From: Olsenella profusa
GTDB lineage: Bacteria; Actinomycetota; Coriobacteriia; Coriobacteriales; Atopobiaceae
Length of the DNA: 64,000 nucleotides
Assembly: GCF_016900315.1 (NCBI RefSeq)
Contig: NZ_JACSNQ010000009.1
Span: 1 to 64,000 of the forward strand
Reading direction: 5' to 3'
The stretch's first letter is position 1. The number at the start of each line of letters is the position of its first letter. The notes beneath the pieces are model-generated. The model had not been told where the DNA came from and ran no database searches. It was given only the letters and a program-made list of their open reading frames with translations. Shown here in pieces: positions 17,060-25,378 of the stretch. A program made the position numbers and the translations under genes.

Positions 17060-17135
17060 GCCAGCTTAGCTCAGTTGGTAGAGCACCGCTCTCGTAAAGC
17101 GGGGGTCACCAGTTCGAGTCTGGTAGCTGGCTCCA
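17060..17135 (+). tRNA. tRNA-Thr, anticodon CGU
   Basis: A full cloverleaf of 76 bases. The acceptor GCCAGCT pairs with AGCTGGC, the D-loop is AGTTGGTAGA, the anticodon loop CTCGTAA gives CGT (reads ACG), and the T-loop is TTCGAGT. The CCA end is encoded (TCCA). Confidence 0.97.
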
Positions 17136-17146
17136 GCGTAAGTGCA

Positions 17147-17178
17147 GGCCGTCGGGCTTCTCGCCCGGCGGCCTTTTT
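17147..17178 (+). terminator. Rho-independent terminator of tRNA-Thr
   Basis: An 11-bp stem (GGCCGTCGGGC with GCCCGGCGGCC) encloses the loop TTCTC and is followed by TTTTT. The loop plus stem reads GGGCTTCTCGCCC, so the common intergenic word overlaps this terminator. Confidence 0.92.
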
Positions 17179-17239
17179 CGTGCTTTGAGAAAGCCGCGGT
17201 CAGCCTGCGGTGTCGCGGGCCCGCCTTCCCGCTGGGTGC

Positions 17240-17600
17240 TGAGCGGGCCATGCACTCCTATGCAACCCTATGCAATCCCATGCTTTGGAATCAGCGGATG
17301 TTGCGCCGTCGCGGCGTACGGGTGCTTAGGGAATGACGGGCGTTGCGGCTTGGCTGCCCGTCCCTGCTTTGGAATTGAAGACTGTTGCACCGATGGGTGC
17401 GCCTTCGCTTACAGATTTGGGTTCGTTGTAGCGTTTTGGCTCGCGTGCGCTTAGGGAATGACGGCTGTTGCGGCGCGGGTCGCTCGCCTTCGCGTGACGG
17501 TCGCGTTTTTCAAAGCGGCTTGGGGTGGTTTGGCTGCAACGGGCGTGAATTCCAAAGTGGCCGTGGCGTTCGCCCTGCAGCAGTCCGCGTTTTCAAAGCA
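17240..17600. repeat. Palindromic word array with GGAAT...GTTGC units
   Basis: No gene is seen in 17179-17796. GCTTAGGGAATGACGG followed by YGTTGCGGC occurs twice (near 17320 and 17449). CTTTGGAAT occurs twice (near 17283 and 17369) and its complement ATTCCAAAG once near 17550, where GCAAC replaces GTTGC. The array is a looser relative of the other intergenic palindrome sets. Confidence 0.55.
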
Positions 17601-17605
17601 GGATG

Positions 17606-17630
17606 ATGCGAAGGGACGGTCCCTTCGTGT
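17606..17630. repeat. GGGACNGTCCC element, copy 1
   Basis: GCGAAGGGACGGTCCCTTCG is a near-perfect palindrome centred on GGGACGGTCCC. The same centre with different flanks occurs at 37845, 46123 and 52444. Confidence 0.7.
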
Positions 17631-17796
17631 CCCTCGTGTCATTCGTAATGTAAGCTGTTTGTAAGCAAGCTTACAAACGGGGCCCTGAGAGGTCCTTCTC
17701 GCCCGTGCGAGTGCGTTCCTTACGTTATGCTAATCAAGCGTTTACAAAGCTGTGACAATTGGCCGCCTGTGCGGTGCGAAGGAAGCGAGTTCGCCT

Positions 17797-18846
17797 TTGA
17801 TTAGCTTTGAGCAGTTTCTCGGCGTCCTGTCGAGCAACCCGTTCCTGATCGTCGTCATGCTTCTGGTGATGGGGACCATCTTCGTCAACGGCGCCACCGA
17901 CGCCGCAAACGCCATCGCCGAGCCGGTGGGCACCCGCTCGATCAACGTCGACCACGCAATCATCATGTCCGTCATCTGCAACTTCGTGGGCCTCGTGGCC
18001 ATGTCGTTCATCTCCACCGCCGTCGCGGACACGATCTCGGGCATGGTGGACTTTGGCGGGGACTCGCACGCCGCGCTCATCGCGCTGGCCGCGGCCACGG
18101 TGGGCATCGTGGCGTGGGGCCTGGGCGCCTGGGCCTTCGGCATCCCCACCTCGGAGAGCCACGCGCTCATCGCCGGCCTCACCGGCGGCGCGCTGGCGGT
18201 CTCCGGCGGCCTTGACGGCGTCAACATGGGCGAGTGGGTCAAGGTCGTCTACGGCCTGGTGCTCTCCACGGTTCTCGGCTTTCTGGCGGGCTGGCTGATC
18301 TCGAAGGTCATCCCCATCGCCTGCCGCAACGCAGACCGCCGGCGCGCCAACAACTTCTTCGGCCGCATGCAGGTGCTGGGCGCGGCGGGCGTGGCCCTCA
18401 TGCATGGCGCGCAGGACGGCCAGAAGTTCATGTCCACCGCGATGCTCGCCATCGCCCTCTCGCTCAACATGACGGTGGACGAGATGGGAGGCTTCCCGCT
18501 CTGGATCATGGTGCTCTGCGCCGCGGTCATGGCCATCGGCACCGCCGTGGGCGGCAAGAAGATCATCAAGAAGGTAGGTATGGAGATGGTGCGCCTGGAG
18601 AAGTACCAGGGGTTTGCCGCCTCCGTCTCCGCCACCGCGAGTCTGCTCATCGCGACGCTGACGGGCCTTCCCGTCTCCACCACGCACACCAAGACGGCGG
18701 CCATCATGGGTGCCGGCGCCGCCAAGGACCCCAAGTCCGTCAACTGGGGGGTGGCCAAGGAGATGGTGCTCACCTGGGTGTTCACGTTCCCCGGCTGCGG
18801 CGTCATCGGCTACGTCCTCGCGCGCCTGTTCCTGGTGCTGTTCTAG
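17797..18846 (+). CDS. pit: PiT-family inorganic phosphate transporter
   Basis: A strongly hydrophobic transporter of about 349 residues with the two duplicated PiT signatures, FVNGATDAANAIAEPVGTR near the N-terminus and ALMHGAQDGQKF in the middle, plus GIPTSESHALI and GLPVSTTHTKT. It takes up phosphate with a cation. TTG 17797 was chosen because AAGGAAG lies 11 bases upstream. A GTG at 17752 in frame has no ribosome site and lies close to TATGCT (a likely -10 near 17725), so it is less likely. The DUF47 partner gene follows. Confidence 0.92.
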   Translation: MISFEQFLGVLSSNPFLIVVMLLVMGTIFVNGATDAANAIAEPVGTRSINVDHAIIMSVICNFVGLVAMSFISTAVADTISGMVDFGGDSHAALIALAAATVGIVAWGLGAWAFGIPTSESHALIAGLTGGALAVSGGLDGVNMGEWVKVVYGLVLSTVLGFLAGWLISKVIPIACRNADRRRANNFFGRMQVLGAAGVALMHGAQDGQKFMSTAMLAIALSLNMTVDEMGGFPLWIMVLCAAVMAIGTAVGGKKIIKKVGMEMVRLEKYQGFAASVSATASLLIATLTGLPVSTTHTKTAAIMGAGAAKDPKSVNWGVAKEMVLTWVFTFPGCGVIGYVLARLFLVLF

Positions 18847-18967
18847 GCGCGCCCGCACGGCCGAGCGCCTAGGCCGGCTCCGGCGTCCGCGACCAGGCGG
18901 TCCCGTCCCGTGGCGCCCGCGCCCCGCACGTACTTCTCGCCCCTCGTCACTACGCAAAGGAGACCAC

Positions 18968-19594
18968 ATGCCCCGCATCAAGAAGGAAGACGAGTTCTAC
19001 ACCATGCTCAAGGAGTTCGCCGCGCTCATCGTGGAGGCGGCGGAGGAGTACAACGGGATCGTCCGCGACTTCCCCAACTCCAAGAGCCGCATCCCGCACA
19101 TGAAGGTCTTTGAGTCCAACGCCGACGAGCGGGTCAAGGCGATCATGTCCAAGCTCTACACCTCGTTCATCACGCCGATCGACCGCGAGGACATCTCCGC
19201 CCTGGCGCTCGCGATGGACGACGTGGTGGACTCGATGTACGGCGTGGCCGTGCGCCTGGACCTCTTCAACCTGAACGACCTGCGCCTCGAGGGCGAGCAG
19301 ATCTCCGAGCTCACGGTGCGCGCCGTGCGCGAGATGCAGGAGATGATCTTCCACCTGCCCGACTACAAGAAGGACCGCGCCGTCATGGAGAAGGCGCTGG
19401 CCGTGGGCAGCATCGAGGACGAGGGCGACACCGTCTACCAGACGGCGCTGCGCCGCCTCTTCTCCGACGAGGAGGACGCCTCCGGTAAGTACGCCGTCAC
19501 CTGGCTCAGGATCTTCGACCGCATGGAGCTCTGCCTTGACGCGTGCGACCACGTGTCCGGCATCGTGCGCGACATCATCATGAAAGACGCCTAG
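18968..19594 (+). CDS. DUF47/PhoU-like phosphate transport regulator
   Basis: A 208-residue helical protein of the DUF47 family (FYTMLKEFA, TPIDREDISALA, MDDVVDSM, DACDHVSGIVRDI). Members are usually encoded next to pit and modulate its activity, as here. The start at ATG 18968 follows AAAGGAG. The stop is followed after one base by the word GCGAGAAGAAC. Confidence 0.92.
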   Translation: MPRIKKEDEFYTMLKEFAALIVEAAEEYNGIVRDFPNSKSRIPHMKVFESNADERVKAIMSKLYTSFITPIDREDISALALAMDDVVDSMYGVAVRLDLFNLNDLRLEGEQISELTVRAVREMQEMIFHLPDYKKDRAVMEKALAVGSIEDEGDTVYQTALRRLFSDEEDASGKYAVTWLRIFDRMELCLDACDHVSGIVRDIIMKDA

Positions 19595-19621
19595 CGAGAA
19601 GAACGTCTCGTTACGGGGTTT

Positions 19622-19745
19622 GCCCGCCAAAAGGCCGCCGGGACTTCACACGAGAGTGCGCTTTGCGAAACTCTCGCTTAGAAGCCCCGGCGGCCTTTTG
19701 GCGGGCCGCAACGTACGGCTTCTCTTACCGCAAAGGGCGGGGTGT
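19622..19745 (+). repeat. Double hairpin after DUF47, copy 1 of a two-copy element
   Basis: A perfect 21-bp outer inverted repeat (left arm 19622-19642, right arm 19685-19705, beginning GCCCGCCAAAAGG) encloses an inner hairpin, CGAGAGT with ACTCTCG. The inner sequence GGGACTTCACACGAGAGTG and the trailing TTCTCTTACCGCAA recur at 24821-24924. The outer arms end in CCTTTTGGCGGG, and the stem could stop transcription from pit-DUF47. Confidence 0.85.
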
Positions 19746-19822
19746 TGCGGGGCTGGGGGTTGTTGACGCAACGGACGCGATTTTGTAAGCGACGCCCGCG
19801 CCCGCCCGCGCTTCTCGCCGCG

Positions 19823-19828
19823 CTATAC
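19823..19828 (+). promoter_or_regulatory. Promoter -10 of the aldo/keto reductase
   Basis: TATACT lies 44 bases before the ATG, directly after CTTCTCGCCGCGC. The word is too close to act as the -35. Confidence 0.5.
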
Positions 19829-19872
19829 TGTGAGTGACACATTGTCGCTTACAGAGAGGGAGAGGGGACCGC

Positions 19873-21012
19873 ATGCTGTATCGTGACTTCAAGGGGCTCA
19901 GCCTGTCGCGGCTCGGCTTCGGCGCGATGCGCCTGCCGTGCGTGAACGGCGACGATGCCACGCCGGACCAGGACGCCGTCAACGAGATGGTGGACTACGC
20001 GCTCGAGCACGGCGTCGACTACTTCGACACCGCCTGGGGCTACCACGATGGCCAGTCGGAGGTCGTGCTCGGCCGCGCGCTCGCACGCCACCCGCGCGAG
20101 TCCTACTACCTGGCCGACAAGTTCCCCGGCTACGACCTCTCCAACATGGACAAGGTGGCCGAGATCTTCGAGCGCCAGCTGGAGAAGACCGGCGCCGGCT
20201 ACTTTGACTTCTACCTCTTCCACAACGTCTGCGAGATGAACGTGGACGAGTACCTCAACGCGGACCACGGCATCCTCGCCTACCTGCTGGAGCAGAAGCG
20301 CGCGGGCCGCATCCGCCACCTGGGCTTCTCGGCGCACGGAGACATCGCCTGCATGACGCGCTTCCTCGACGCCTACGGCGACGAGATGGAGTTCTGCCAG
20401 ATCCAGCTCAACTACCTGGACTGGGAGTTCCAGAACGCGCGCGGCAAGGTCGAGCTGCTGTCGAGCCGTGGCATTCCGGTGTGGGTTATGGAGCCGGTGC
20501 GCGGAGGCAAGCTCGCGCGCCTCGGCGAGAAGGACGCGGCGCGCCTGCGCGAGCTGCGCCCGGACGAGGAGCCGGTGGCCTGGGCGTTCCGCTTCGTGCA
20601 GGGCGTCCCCGAGGTCGTGGTCACGCTCTCTGGCATGTCCGACTTCGAGCAGCTCAAGGCCAACGTCGAGACGTTCTCCGAGGAGCGCCCGCTCACGGCC
20701 GACGAGCGCGCCGCTCTTGACGAGGTGGTGGCCAGCATGACCTCGCAGCACACCGTCCCGTGCACGGCGTGCCACTACTGCACCTCGCACTGCCCGATGG
20801 GGCTCGACATCCCCAAGCTGCTGGAGATGTACAACGAGGCCATGGTGACCGGCGGATCGGGCGGCTTCATCCCCTCGATGTTCGTGGGCACGCTGCCGGA
20901 GGACAAGCGCCCGAGCGCCTGCATCGCCTGCGGGAGCTGTGCGGCGGTCTGCCCGCAGCAGATCGACATCCCCGGCACGTTGGCTGACTTTGCGGAGCGG
21001 CTCGCGGGCTAG
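19873..21012 (+). CDS. Aldo/keto reductase with C-terminal 4Fe-4S ferredoxin domain
   Basis: A 379-residue protein. The aldo/keto reductase barrel carries GFGAMRLP, YFDTAWGYHDG with the catalytic tyrosine, LADKFP with the lysine and FSAHG. The last 90 residues form a ferredoxin-like domain with CTACHYCTSHCP and CIACGSCAAVCP, eight cysteines for two [4Fe-4S] clusters. This fusion is widespread in anaerobes, with the physiological substrate mostly unknown. ATG 19873 follows GAGGGAGAGGGG. The barrel contains GEKD from GGCGAGAAGGAC near 20523. Confidence 0.92.
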   Translation: MLYRDFKGLSLSRLGFGAMRLPCVNGDDATPDQDAVNEMVDYALEHGVDYFDTAWGYHDGQSEVVLGRALARHPRESYYLADKFPGYDLSNMDKVAEIFERQLEKTGAGYFDFYLFHNVCEMNVDEYLNADHGILAYLLEQKRAGRIRHLGFSAHGDIACMTRFLDAYGDEMEFCQIQLNYLDWEFQNARGKVELLSSRGIPVWVMEPVRGGKLARLGEKDAARLRELRPDEEPVAWAFRFVQGVPEVVVTLSGMSDFEQLKANVETFSEERPLTADERAALDEVVASMTSQHTVPCTACHYCTSHCPMGLDIPKLLEMYNEAMVTGGSGGFIPSMFVGTLPEDKRPSACIACGSCAAVCPQQIDIPGTLADFAERLAG

Positions 21013-21082
21013 GCTTTCGCGAGTGAGGTGCGCGGGGTCCGTGCCGCGCGCTGCGTGTCGCGTTCCGCAGTGGCGCTCTTCT

Positions 21083-21486
21083 TGGCTCGCCCGAAGTCAC
21101 GCCTTCGCCTTGAAGCGTGACTTCGGGCGAGTTTTTCTCGCCGGTCGCATGCTGACTCGCGCAAAGTCACGCTTTGGGTGCCGGAGGTGTGACTACAAGC
21201 GAGCTGCACGGCGTTGACTCGCTCTATGTCACGTTCTTCTCGCCAAGAGCGTGACTTCGAGCGAGTTCTCTTGCCGGCTCGCGCGAAGTCACGGTGTGAG
21301 GCCGCAAAGTGTGACTTCAAGTGAGTTATCCGTTGTCGGCTCGCGCAAAGTCACGGTAGCGCGCAGCAAAGCGTGACTACGAGCGAGTTGCAAAACGCTG
21401 ACTCGTGCAAAGTCACGTTTTGGGTGCTGGAAGCGTGACTGCGAGCGAGTTGCAAGACGTCGACTCGCGCAAAGTCACGCTTTGGC
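21083..21486. repeat. Six and a half hairpins of the GCGCAAAGTCACG family
   Basis: Six full palindromes start near 21083, 21151, 21214, 21275, 21334 and 21399, with a half unit at 21461. The left arm is like ACTCGCGCAAAGTCACG and the right arm like GCGTGACTTCGAGCGAGTT. Loops vary; one holds TTCTTCTCGCC exactly (21229). They fill most of the gap between the aldo/keto reductase and the HAD gene; no gene is seen there. Confidence 0.9.
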
Positions 21487-21616
21487 CGGTCGCGCGTCTT
21501 TGGCCGGCCGCACGCTTTGGCTGCGCGTCGCGCGGAGCTCTCACTCTCGCCAGAAGCCTTTGGCGCGGGCCTCTGATACACTGGCGGCAGACTGACGGCG
21601 GACTTTTGGAGGGGCT

Positions 21617-22255
21617 ATGCGGCCCAGCAGCCTCAAGGCGGTCCTGTTTGACTTCGACGGGACGCTCTGCGACACGGAGGGGCACAACCTCGCGCTCATC
21701 CGCGGCATTCTGCATGCGATGGGCGCGCCCGTGACTGACGCCGAGCTGGCCGAGCTTGCCGGCGGCGACGATCGCGTGACCGTGCCGCCGCTGCTTGCGC
21801 GCTACGGCGCCACCGGCACCATCGACGACTACGAGCGCGAGCGCGACGGCTGCTACCGCACTTACGCGGAGGCCGACCTCGCGCTGGAGCCGGGCGCGCG
21901 CGAGCTCGTGGCGTCGCTGCGGTCGCGCGGCGTGGCCACGGCGCTCGTCTCCACGACGGTCGCGCGGTGCCTGCTCACGGCGCTCGACCGGCTGCGCGCC
22001 CTTGACCTCTTTGACGTGGTGGTGACCGGCGACATGGTGGCCCGGCGCAAGCCGCACCCCGACCCCTACCTGCGCGCGCTCGAGCTGCTGGGCGTGGATG
22101 CCGTGGACGCGCTCGTGGTGGAGGACTCGCCGACCGGCATCGCCGCTGCGCACGCGGCCGGCTGCCATGCCATCGGCTACGCGGGGTGCTCGGTGGAGCA
22201 GGACCTCTCGTCGGCCGACGAGGTCGTCAGCAGCTACGTGGGGCTGGAGCTCTAG
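21617..22255 (+). CDS. HAD-superfamily phosphatase (beta-PGM-like)
   Basis: A 212-residue HAD hydrolase with motif I DFDGTLCDT, motif II VSTT, motif III KPHPDPY and motif IV VEDSPTGI. A helical cap follows motif I, as in beta-phosphoglucomutase and small sugar phosphatases. The substrate cannot be told. ATG 21617 follows TTGGAGG. The stop is followed directly by GGCGAGAAGAG and then by a composite GTACGTAC element. Confidence 0.88.
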   Translation: MRPSSLKAVLFDFDGTLCDTEGHNLALIRGILHAMGAPVTDAELAELAGGDDRVTVPPLLARYGATGTIDDYERERDGCYRTYAEADLALEPGARELVASLRSRGVATALVSTTVARCLLTALDRLRALDLFDVVVTGDMVARRKPHPDPYLRALELLGVDAVDALVVEDSPTGIAAAHAAGCHAIGYAGCSVEQDLSSADEVVSSYVGLEL

Positions 22256-22313
22256 GGCGAGAAGAGCCGCGCGACCCGACCGGACGGCGGGATTTGCGCG
22301 CCGGCGCGGTAGG

Positions 22314-22522
22314 GTACGTACACCCATCCGCAGGGTACGTACATTGCTGCGACTTTGATGTCCTTCTCGCCAGCTCTTTTACCTGCGGAAACGTTGGACG
22401 GACTGTCGAGAAGAACGTCAGGCAGTGTACGTACCCTACGGAGGCAGCGTACGTACCCTGTGGGTGGGCCGGGTGGAGTGTACGTACCCTAAGCCGAACT
22501 CGGGCTGCAGTGTACGTACCCT
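22314..22522. repeat. Composite GTACGTAC / 33-nt-core element, copy 2
   Basis: Two GTACGTAC sites lie on the left and four on the right. GATGTCCTTCTCGCC (22357-22371) and GTCGAGAAGAACGTC (22405-22419) flank a core of exactly 33 bases (22372-22404) in the opposite orientation to copy 1, with ACCTGCGGAAACGTT. The element sits between the converging HAD and aldolase genes. Confidence 0.9.
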
Positions 22523-22548
22523 AGCGAGAAGAACCGCGCGGCTGCCTG

Positions 22549-23604
22549 CTACGCTAGCGTGGAGGCAAGCGCCAGGAGCTCGTCCACGTCGGCGGCCTGC
22601 GTGGCCCAGGAGCAGACGAAGCGCGCCACCACGCGGCCGTCGGGGAGCTCGTAGAAGGTCTCGCAGCCGCAGGCCGCCTCGAAGGCGTCGCGCTGCGCGG
22701 CGCTCATCACAAAGAACTGCTGGTTGGAGGCGGAGTCCCCGTACGGCTCAAAGCCCAGCTCGACCATGCCTGCGCGCAGCTGGAGCGCACGCTCGTTGGC
22801 GCCGCGGGCCAGGTGCCAGTAGAGCGCCTCGCCGCCGTCCGCCGCCGGCGAGAAGGCCGCCTCGAACTGCACGCCCAGCAGGCGCCCCTTGGCCAGAAGA
22901 CCGCCGCGCTCCTTCTGGAGGTAGGGGAAGGCGCGGCGCAGCTTGGGGTCGGCGATGACCATGGCCTCGCCCATGAGCATGCCGTTCTTGGTGCCGCCCA
23001 GGTAGAAGGCCCCGCAGCGGCGGGCGATGTGCTCCAGCGTGAGGCCGCCGGCGGCCGGCGAGGTGAGCGCCGAGCCCAGGCGCGCGCCGTCGAGAAAGAC
23101 CGGCAGGCCGCGGGAGTCCGCCCAGTCGCAGATGGCGTCAAAGCGAGCCAGGTCCCACACCCCGCCGATCTCGGTGGTGTCGGAGATGTAGACGCAGCCG
23201 GGGCGCGTCATGTGGCGGCCCGTGGAGGTCTGGAAGCGCCAGACGCGCTCGGCGGCCTCCGGGGAGAGGAAGCCGTCGCGGTCGTCGGTGGGCAGCACGG
23301 TGCGCCCGCACGCCGCCACGGCCCCCGTCTCGTGCACGTTGATGTGGGCGTCGGGCGTGCAGACGGCACCCTCCCACTCTTCGAGGAGGCCCGTCACGCC
23401 GATCACGTTGGCCGAGGTCCCGCCGATGCAGAACTCCACGTCCACGTCGTCACGGCCGCAGGTGGCACGGATGAGCTCGCGGGCGCGCTCGCAGTGCGGG
23501 TCGCCCTCGGTGTAGCCCACGGTCTGCTCGTCGTTGGTTGCCACGAGCGCGGCCAGGATCTCGGGTGCGGCGCCCTCGGAGTAGTCGTTGCGGAACATGC
23601 GCAT
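22549..23604 (-). CDS. Threonine aldolase-like PLP enzyme
   Basis: A 351-residue fold-type I PLP enzyme of the beta-eliminating lyase/low-specificity threonine aldolase group. Motifs include FRNDYSEGA, GGTSANV, HINVHETGAV, FLDGARLGSAL and the PLP lysine in GGTKNG. It probably splits threonine or a related beta-hydroxy amino acid to glycine and an aldehyde. It converges with the HAD gene and diverges from ilvE. A GAGGCACC ribosome site precedes the ATG at 23604; a second ATG two codons on is equally in frame. Confidence 0.87.
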   Translation of the reverse strand: MRMFRNDYSEGAAPEILAALVATNDEQTVGYTEGDPHCERARELIRATCGRDDVDVEFCIGGTSANVIGVTGLLEEWEGAVCTPDAHINVHETGAVAACGRTVLPTDDRDGFLSPEAAERVWRFQTSTGRHMTRPGCVYISDTTEIGGVWDLARFDAICDWADSRGLPVFLDGARLGSALTSPAAGGLTLEHIARRCGAFYLGGTKNGMLMGEAMVIADPKLRRAFPYLQKERGGLLAKGRLLGVQFEAAFSPAADGGEALYWHLARGANERALQLRAGMVELGFEPYGDSASNQQFFVMSAAQRDAFEAACGCETFYELPDGRVVARFVCSWATQAADVDELLALASTLA

Positions 23605-23733
23605 GGCGGTGCCTCGGTTCTTCTCGGCGGCTTGGACCGGCCAATGTTAAACCTGCGCAAAGCGGTGCCCCCGCCCGGCGCGCAGGGTTTATCGTGAGCG
23701 CAACACAACCCAGACCAAGAGGGGGACACCCAC

Positions 23734-24774
23734 ATGGAGAAGAAGGACATCGACTGGGGCAGCCTGGGCTTTGCCTACCAGCCCACCGACTACAGCTACG
23801 TCTGCAACTATCATGACGGCGCCTGGGAGGAGGGCGGCCTCACCACCGACCACACCCTCACGCTCTCCGAGTGCGCGGGCATCTTCCACTACTGCCAGGA
23901 GGTCTTCGAGGGCCTCAAGGCCTACACCACCAAGTCCGGCGACATCGTCTGCTTCCGCCCGGACCTCAACGCCTCCCGCATGGCCGACTCCGCGCGTCGC
24001 ATCGTGATGCCGCCGTTCCCGGAGGACAAGTTCGTCGAGGCCGTCAAGATGGTCGTCAAGGCCAACGAGGCCTGGGTGCCGCCGTTCGGCTCGGGCGCCA
24101 CGCTCTACGTCCGCCCGTTAATGGTGGCCACCGGCGAGGTCATCGGCGTCAAGCCCGCCGACGAGTACCAGTTCCGCATCCTCGTGACCCCGGTGGGCCC
24201 ATACTACTCGGGCGGTGTCAAGCCCGTGGCCGTCAAGGTGCCCGAGTACGACCGCGCCGCGCCCCACGGCACCGGCGCCATCAAGGCCGGCCTGAACTAC
24301 GCCATGAGCCTCTACCCGAGCGTCCAGGCCCACGCCGAGGGCTTCGCCGACAACATGTTCCTCGACCCCGAGACCCACACCTACGTGGAGGAGTCCGGCG
24401 GTGCCAACTTCATGTTCGTGGACAAGGAGGGCACGATCGTGGTGCCCCAGTCCGCCACCAACTCCATCCTGCCGTCGATCACCCGCCGCAGCCTGGTGCA
24501 GGTTGCGCGTGAGATGCTCGGCATGACTGTGGTGGAGCGCCCGGTCAAGTTCGAGGAGGTCGCGAGCGGTGCGTTCGTCGAGTGCGGCATGTGCGGCACC
24601 GCGGCCGTGATCTCCCCGGTGGGCAAGGTCGTCAACGGCGACACCGAGGTCGTCTTCGGCGAGGGCGGCATGGAGCACGTCGGCCCCGTGATGGCCAAGC
24701 TCCGCGAGACCCTCACCGGCATCCAAGACGGCGAGATCGAGGGCCCGGAGGGCTGGGTCGTCAAGATCTGCTAG
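23734..24774 (+). CDS. ilvE: Branched-chain amino acid aminotransferase
   Basis: A 346-residue class IV aminotransferase (type II BCAT). Signatures are QEVFEGLKAY, RPDLNASRMADSA, ATLYVRPLM, TGAIKAGLNYA carrying the PLP lysine, EESGGANFMFV and FECG-like FVECGMCGTAAVISP. It interconverts Leu, Ile and Val with their 2-oxo acids. The start is well supported by its distance from the divergent promoter region. The stop is followed by GGCGAGAAGAAC. Confidence 0.94.
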   Translation: MEKKDIDWGSLGFAYQPTDYSYVCNYHDGAWEEGGLTTDHTLTLSECAGIFHYCQEVFEGLKAYTTKSGDIVCFRPDLNASRMADSARRIVMPPFPEDKFVEAVKMVVKANEAWVPPFGSGATLYVRPLMVATGEVIGVKPADEYQFRILVTPVGPYYSGGVKPVAVKVPEYDRAAPHGTGAIKAGLNYAMSLYPSVQAHAEGFADNMFLDPETHTYVEESGGANFMFVDKEGTIVVPQSATNSILPSITRRSLVQVAREMLGMTVVERPVKFEEVASGAFVECGMCGTAAVISPVGKVVNGDTEVVFGEGGMEHVGPVMAKLRETLTGIQDGEIEGPEGWVVKIC

Positions 24775-24820
24775 GCGAGAAGAACGTTCATCGCGCGGGT
24801 GCTGCCCCCGGCCGCTCGTC

Positions 24821-24924
24821 GGGACTTCACGCGAGAGTGCGCTACGCGGAACTCTCGCTTAGAAAGCCAAGGGGTCGGCGGGGCAGCCGTCTCTGAGCGG
24901 GTTCTCTTACCGCAAGGGGGCGGG
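24821..24924 (+). repeat. Two-copy hairpin element, copy 2
   Basis: GGGACTTCACGCGAGAGTGC, the hairpin CGAGAGT/ACTCTCG, CGCTTAGAA and TTCTCTTACCGCAA match the element at 19640-19745 in the same order and at nearly the same distance. The long outer arms of copy 1 are degenerate here. It lies after ilvE; no gene is seen in 24775-25060. Confidence 0.8.
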
Positions 24925-25027
24925 GGCGGTGAGGCGGCACCCGCCTGCGTGAGGCCCTTCTCGGCGTGCTTTGTTGCGGCCGCGTCTCTGGCGCGTTGCT
25001 GGTGGCCTGCGCGGGCGGGGCCTGTCG

Positions 25028-25033
25028 TAGAAT
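25028..25033 (+). promoter_or_regulatory. Promoter -10 for gatCAB
   Basis: TAGAAT lies about 28 bases before the gatC ATG, followed by the ribosome site CAGGAGGA. Confidence 0.5.
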
Positions 25034-25060
25034 GACCCCATCTGACGACAGGAGGACCTC

Positions 25061-25378
25061 ATGCCGCTCACCAGAGAAGACGTTGCGGGCATCGCGGACT
25101 ACGCGCGGATCGCCCTCACGGACGCGGAGCTCGACGAGATGACCACGTACATGAACGAGGCCGTGGCCCTGCTCGAGCCCATTCGCCAATACGACCTCGA
25201 GGGCGTCGAGCCCACCTTCCACCCCATCGGGGACCTCTCCAACGTGATGGCCGCCGACGTCCCGGACGACGACGTGCGCCACCTGCCCGTTGACGTGGCG
25301 CTTAAGAACGCCGGCTCCAGCCGCGAGCGCAGCTTCCGCGTGCCGTCCATCCTCGGTGACCAGGGAGGTGACCGCTGA
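25061..25378 (+). CDS. gatC: Aspartyl/glutamyl-tRNA amidotransferase subunit C
   Basis: The small 105-residue subunit that stabilises GatA-GatB. Typical sequence: LTREDVAGIADYARIAL, LEPIRQYDLEGVEPTFHP and a C-terminal FRVPSIL. Its TGA overlaps the gatA ATG (TGATG). The three gat genes are fused by overlaps and form one operon. Confidence 0.95.
   Translation: MPLTREDVAGIADYARIALTDAELDEMTTYMNEAVALLEPIRQYDLEGVEPTFHPIGDLSNVMAADVPDDDVRHLPVDVALKNAGSSRERSFRVPSILGDQGGDR

Noticed and set aside
17752-17796. GTG 17752 as the start of pit
   Set aside because: It lacks a ribosome site and sits very close to the likely transcription start; TTG 17797 has AAGGAAG upstream.
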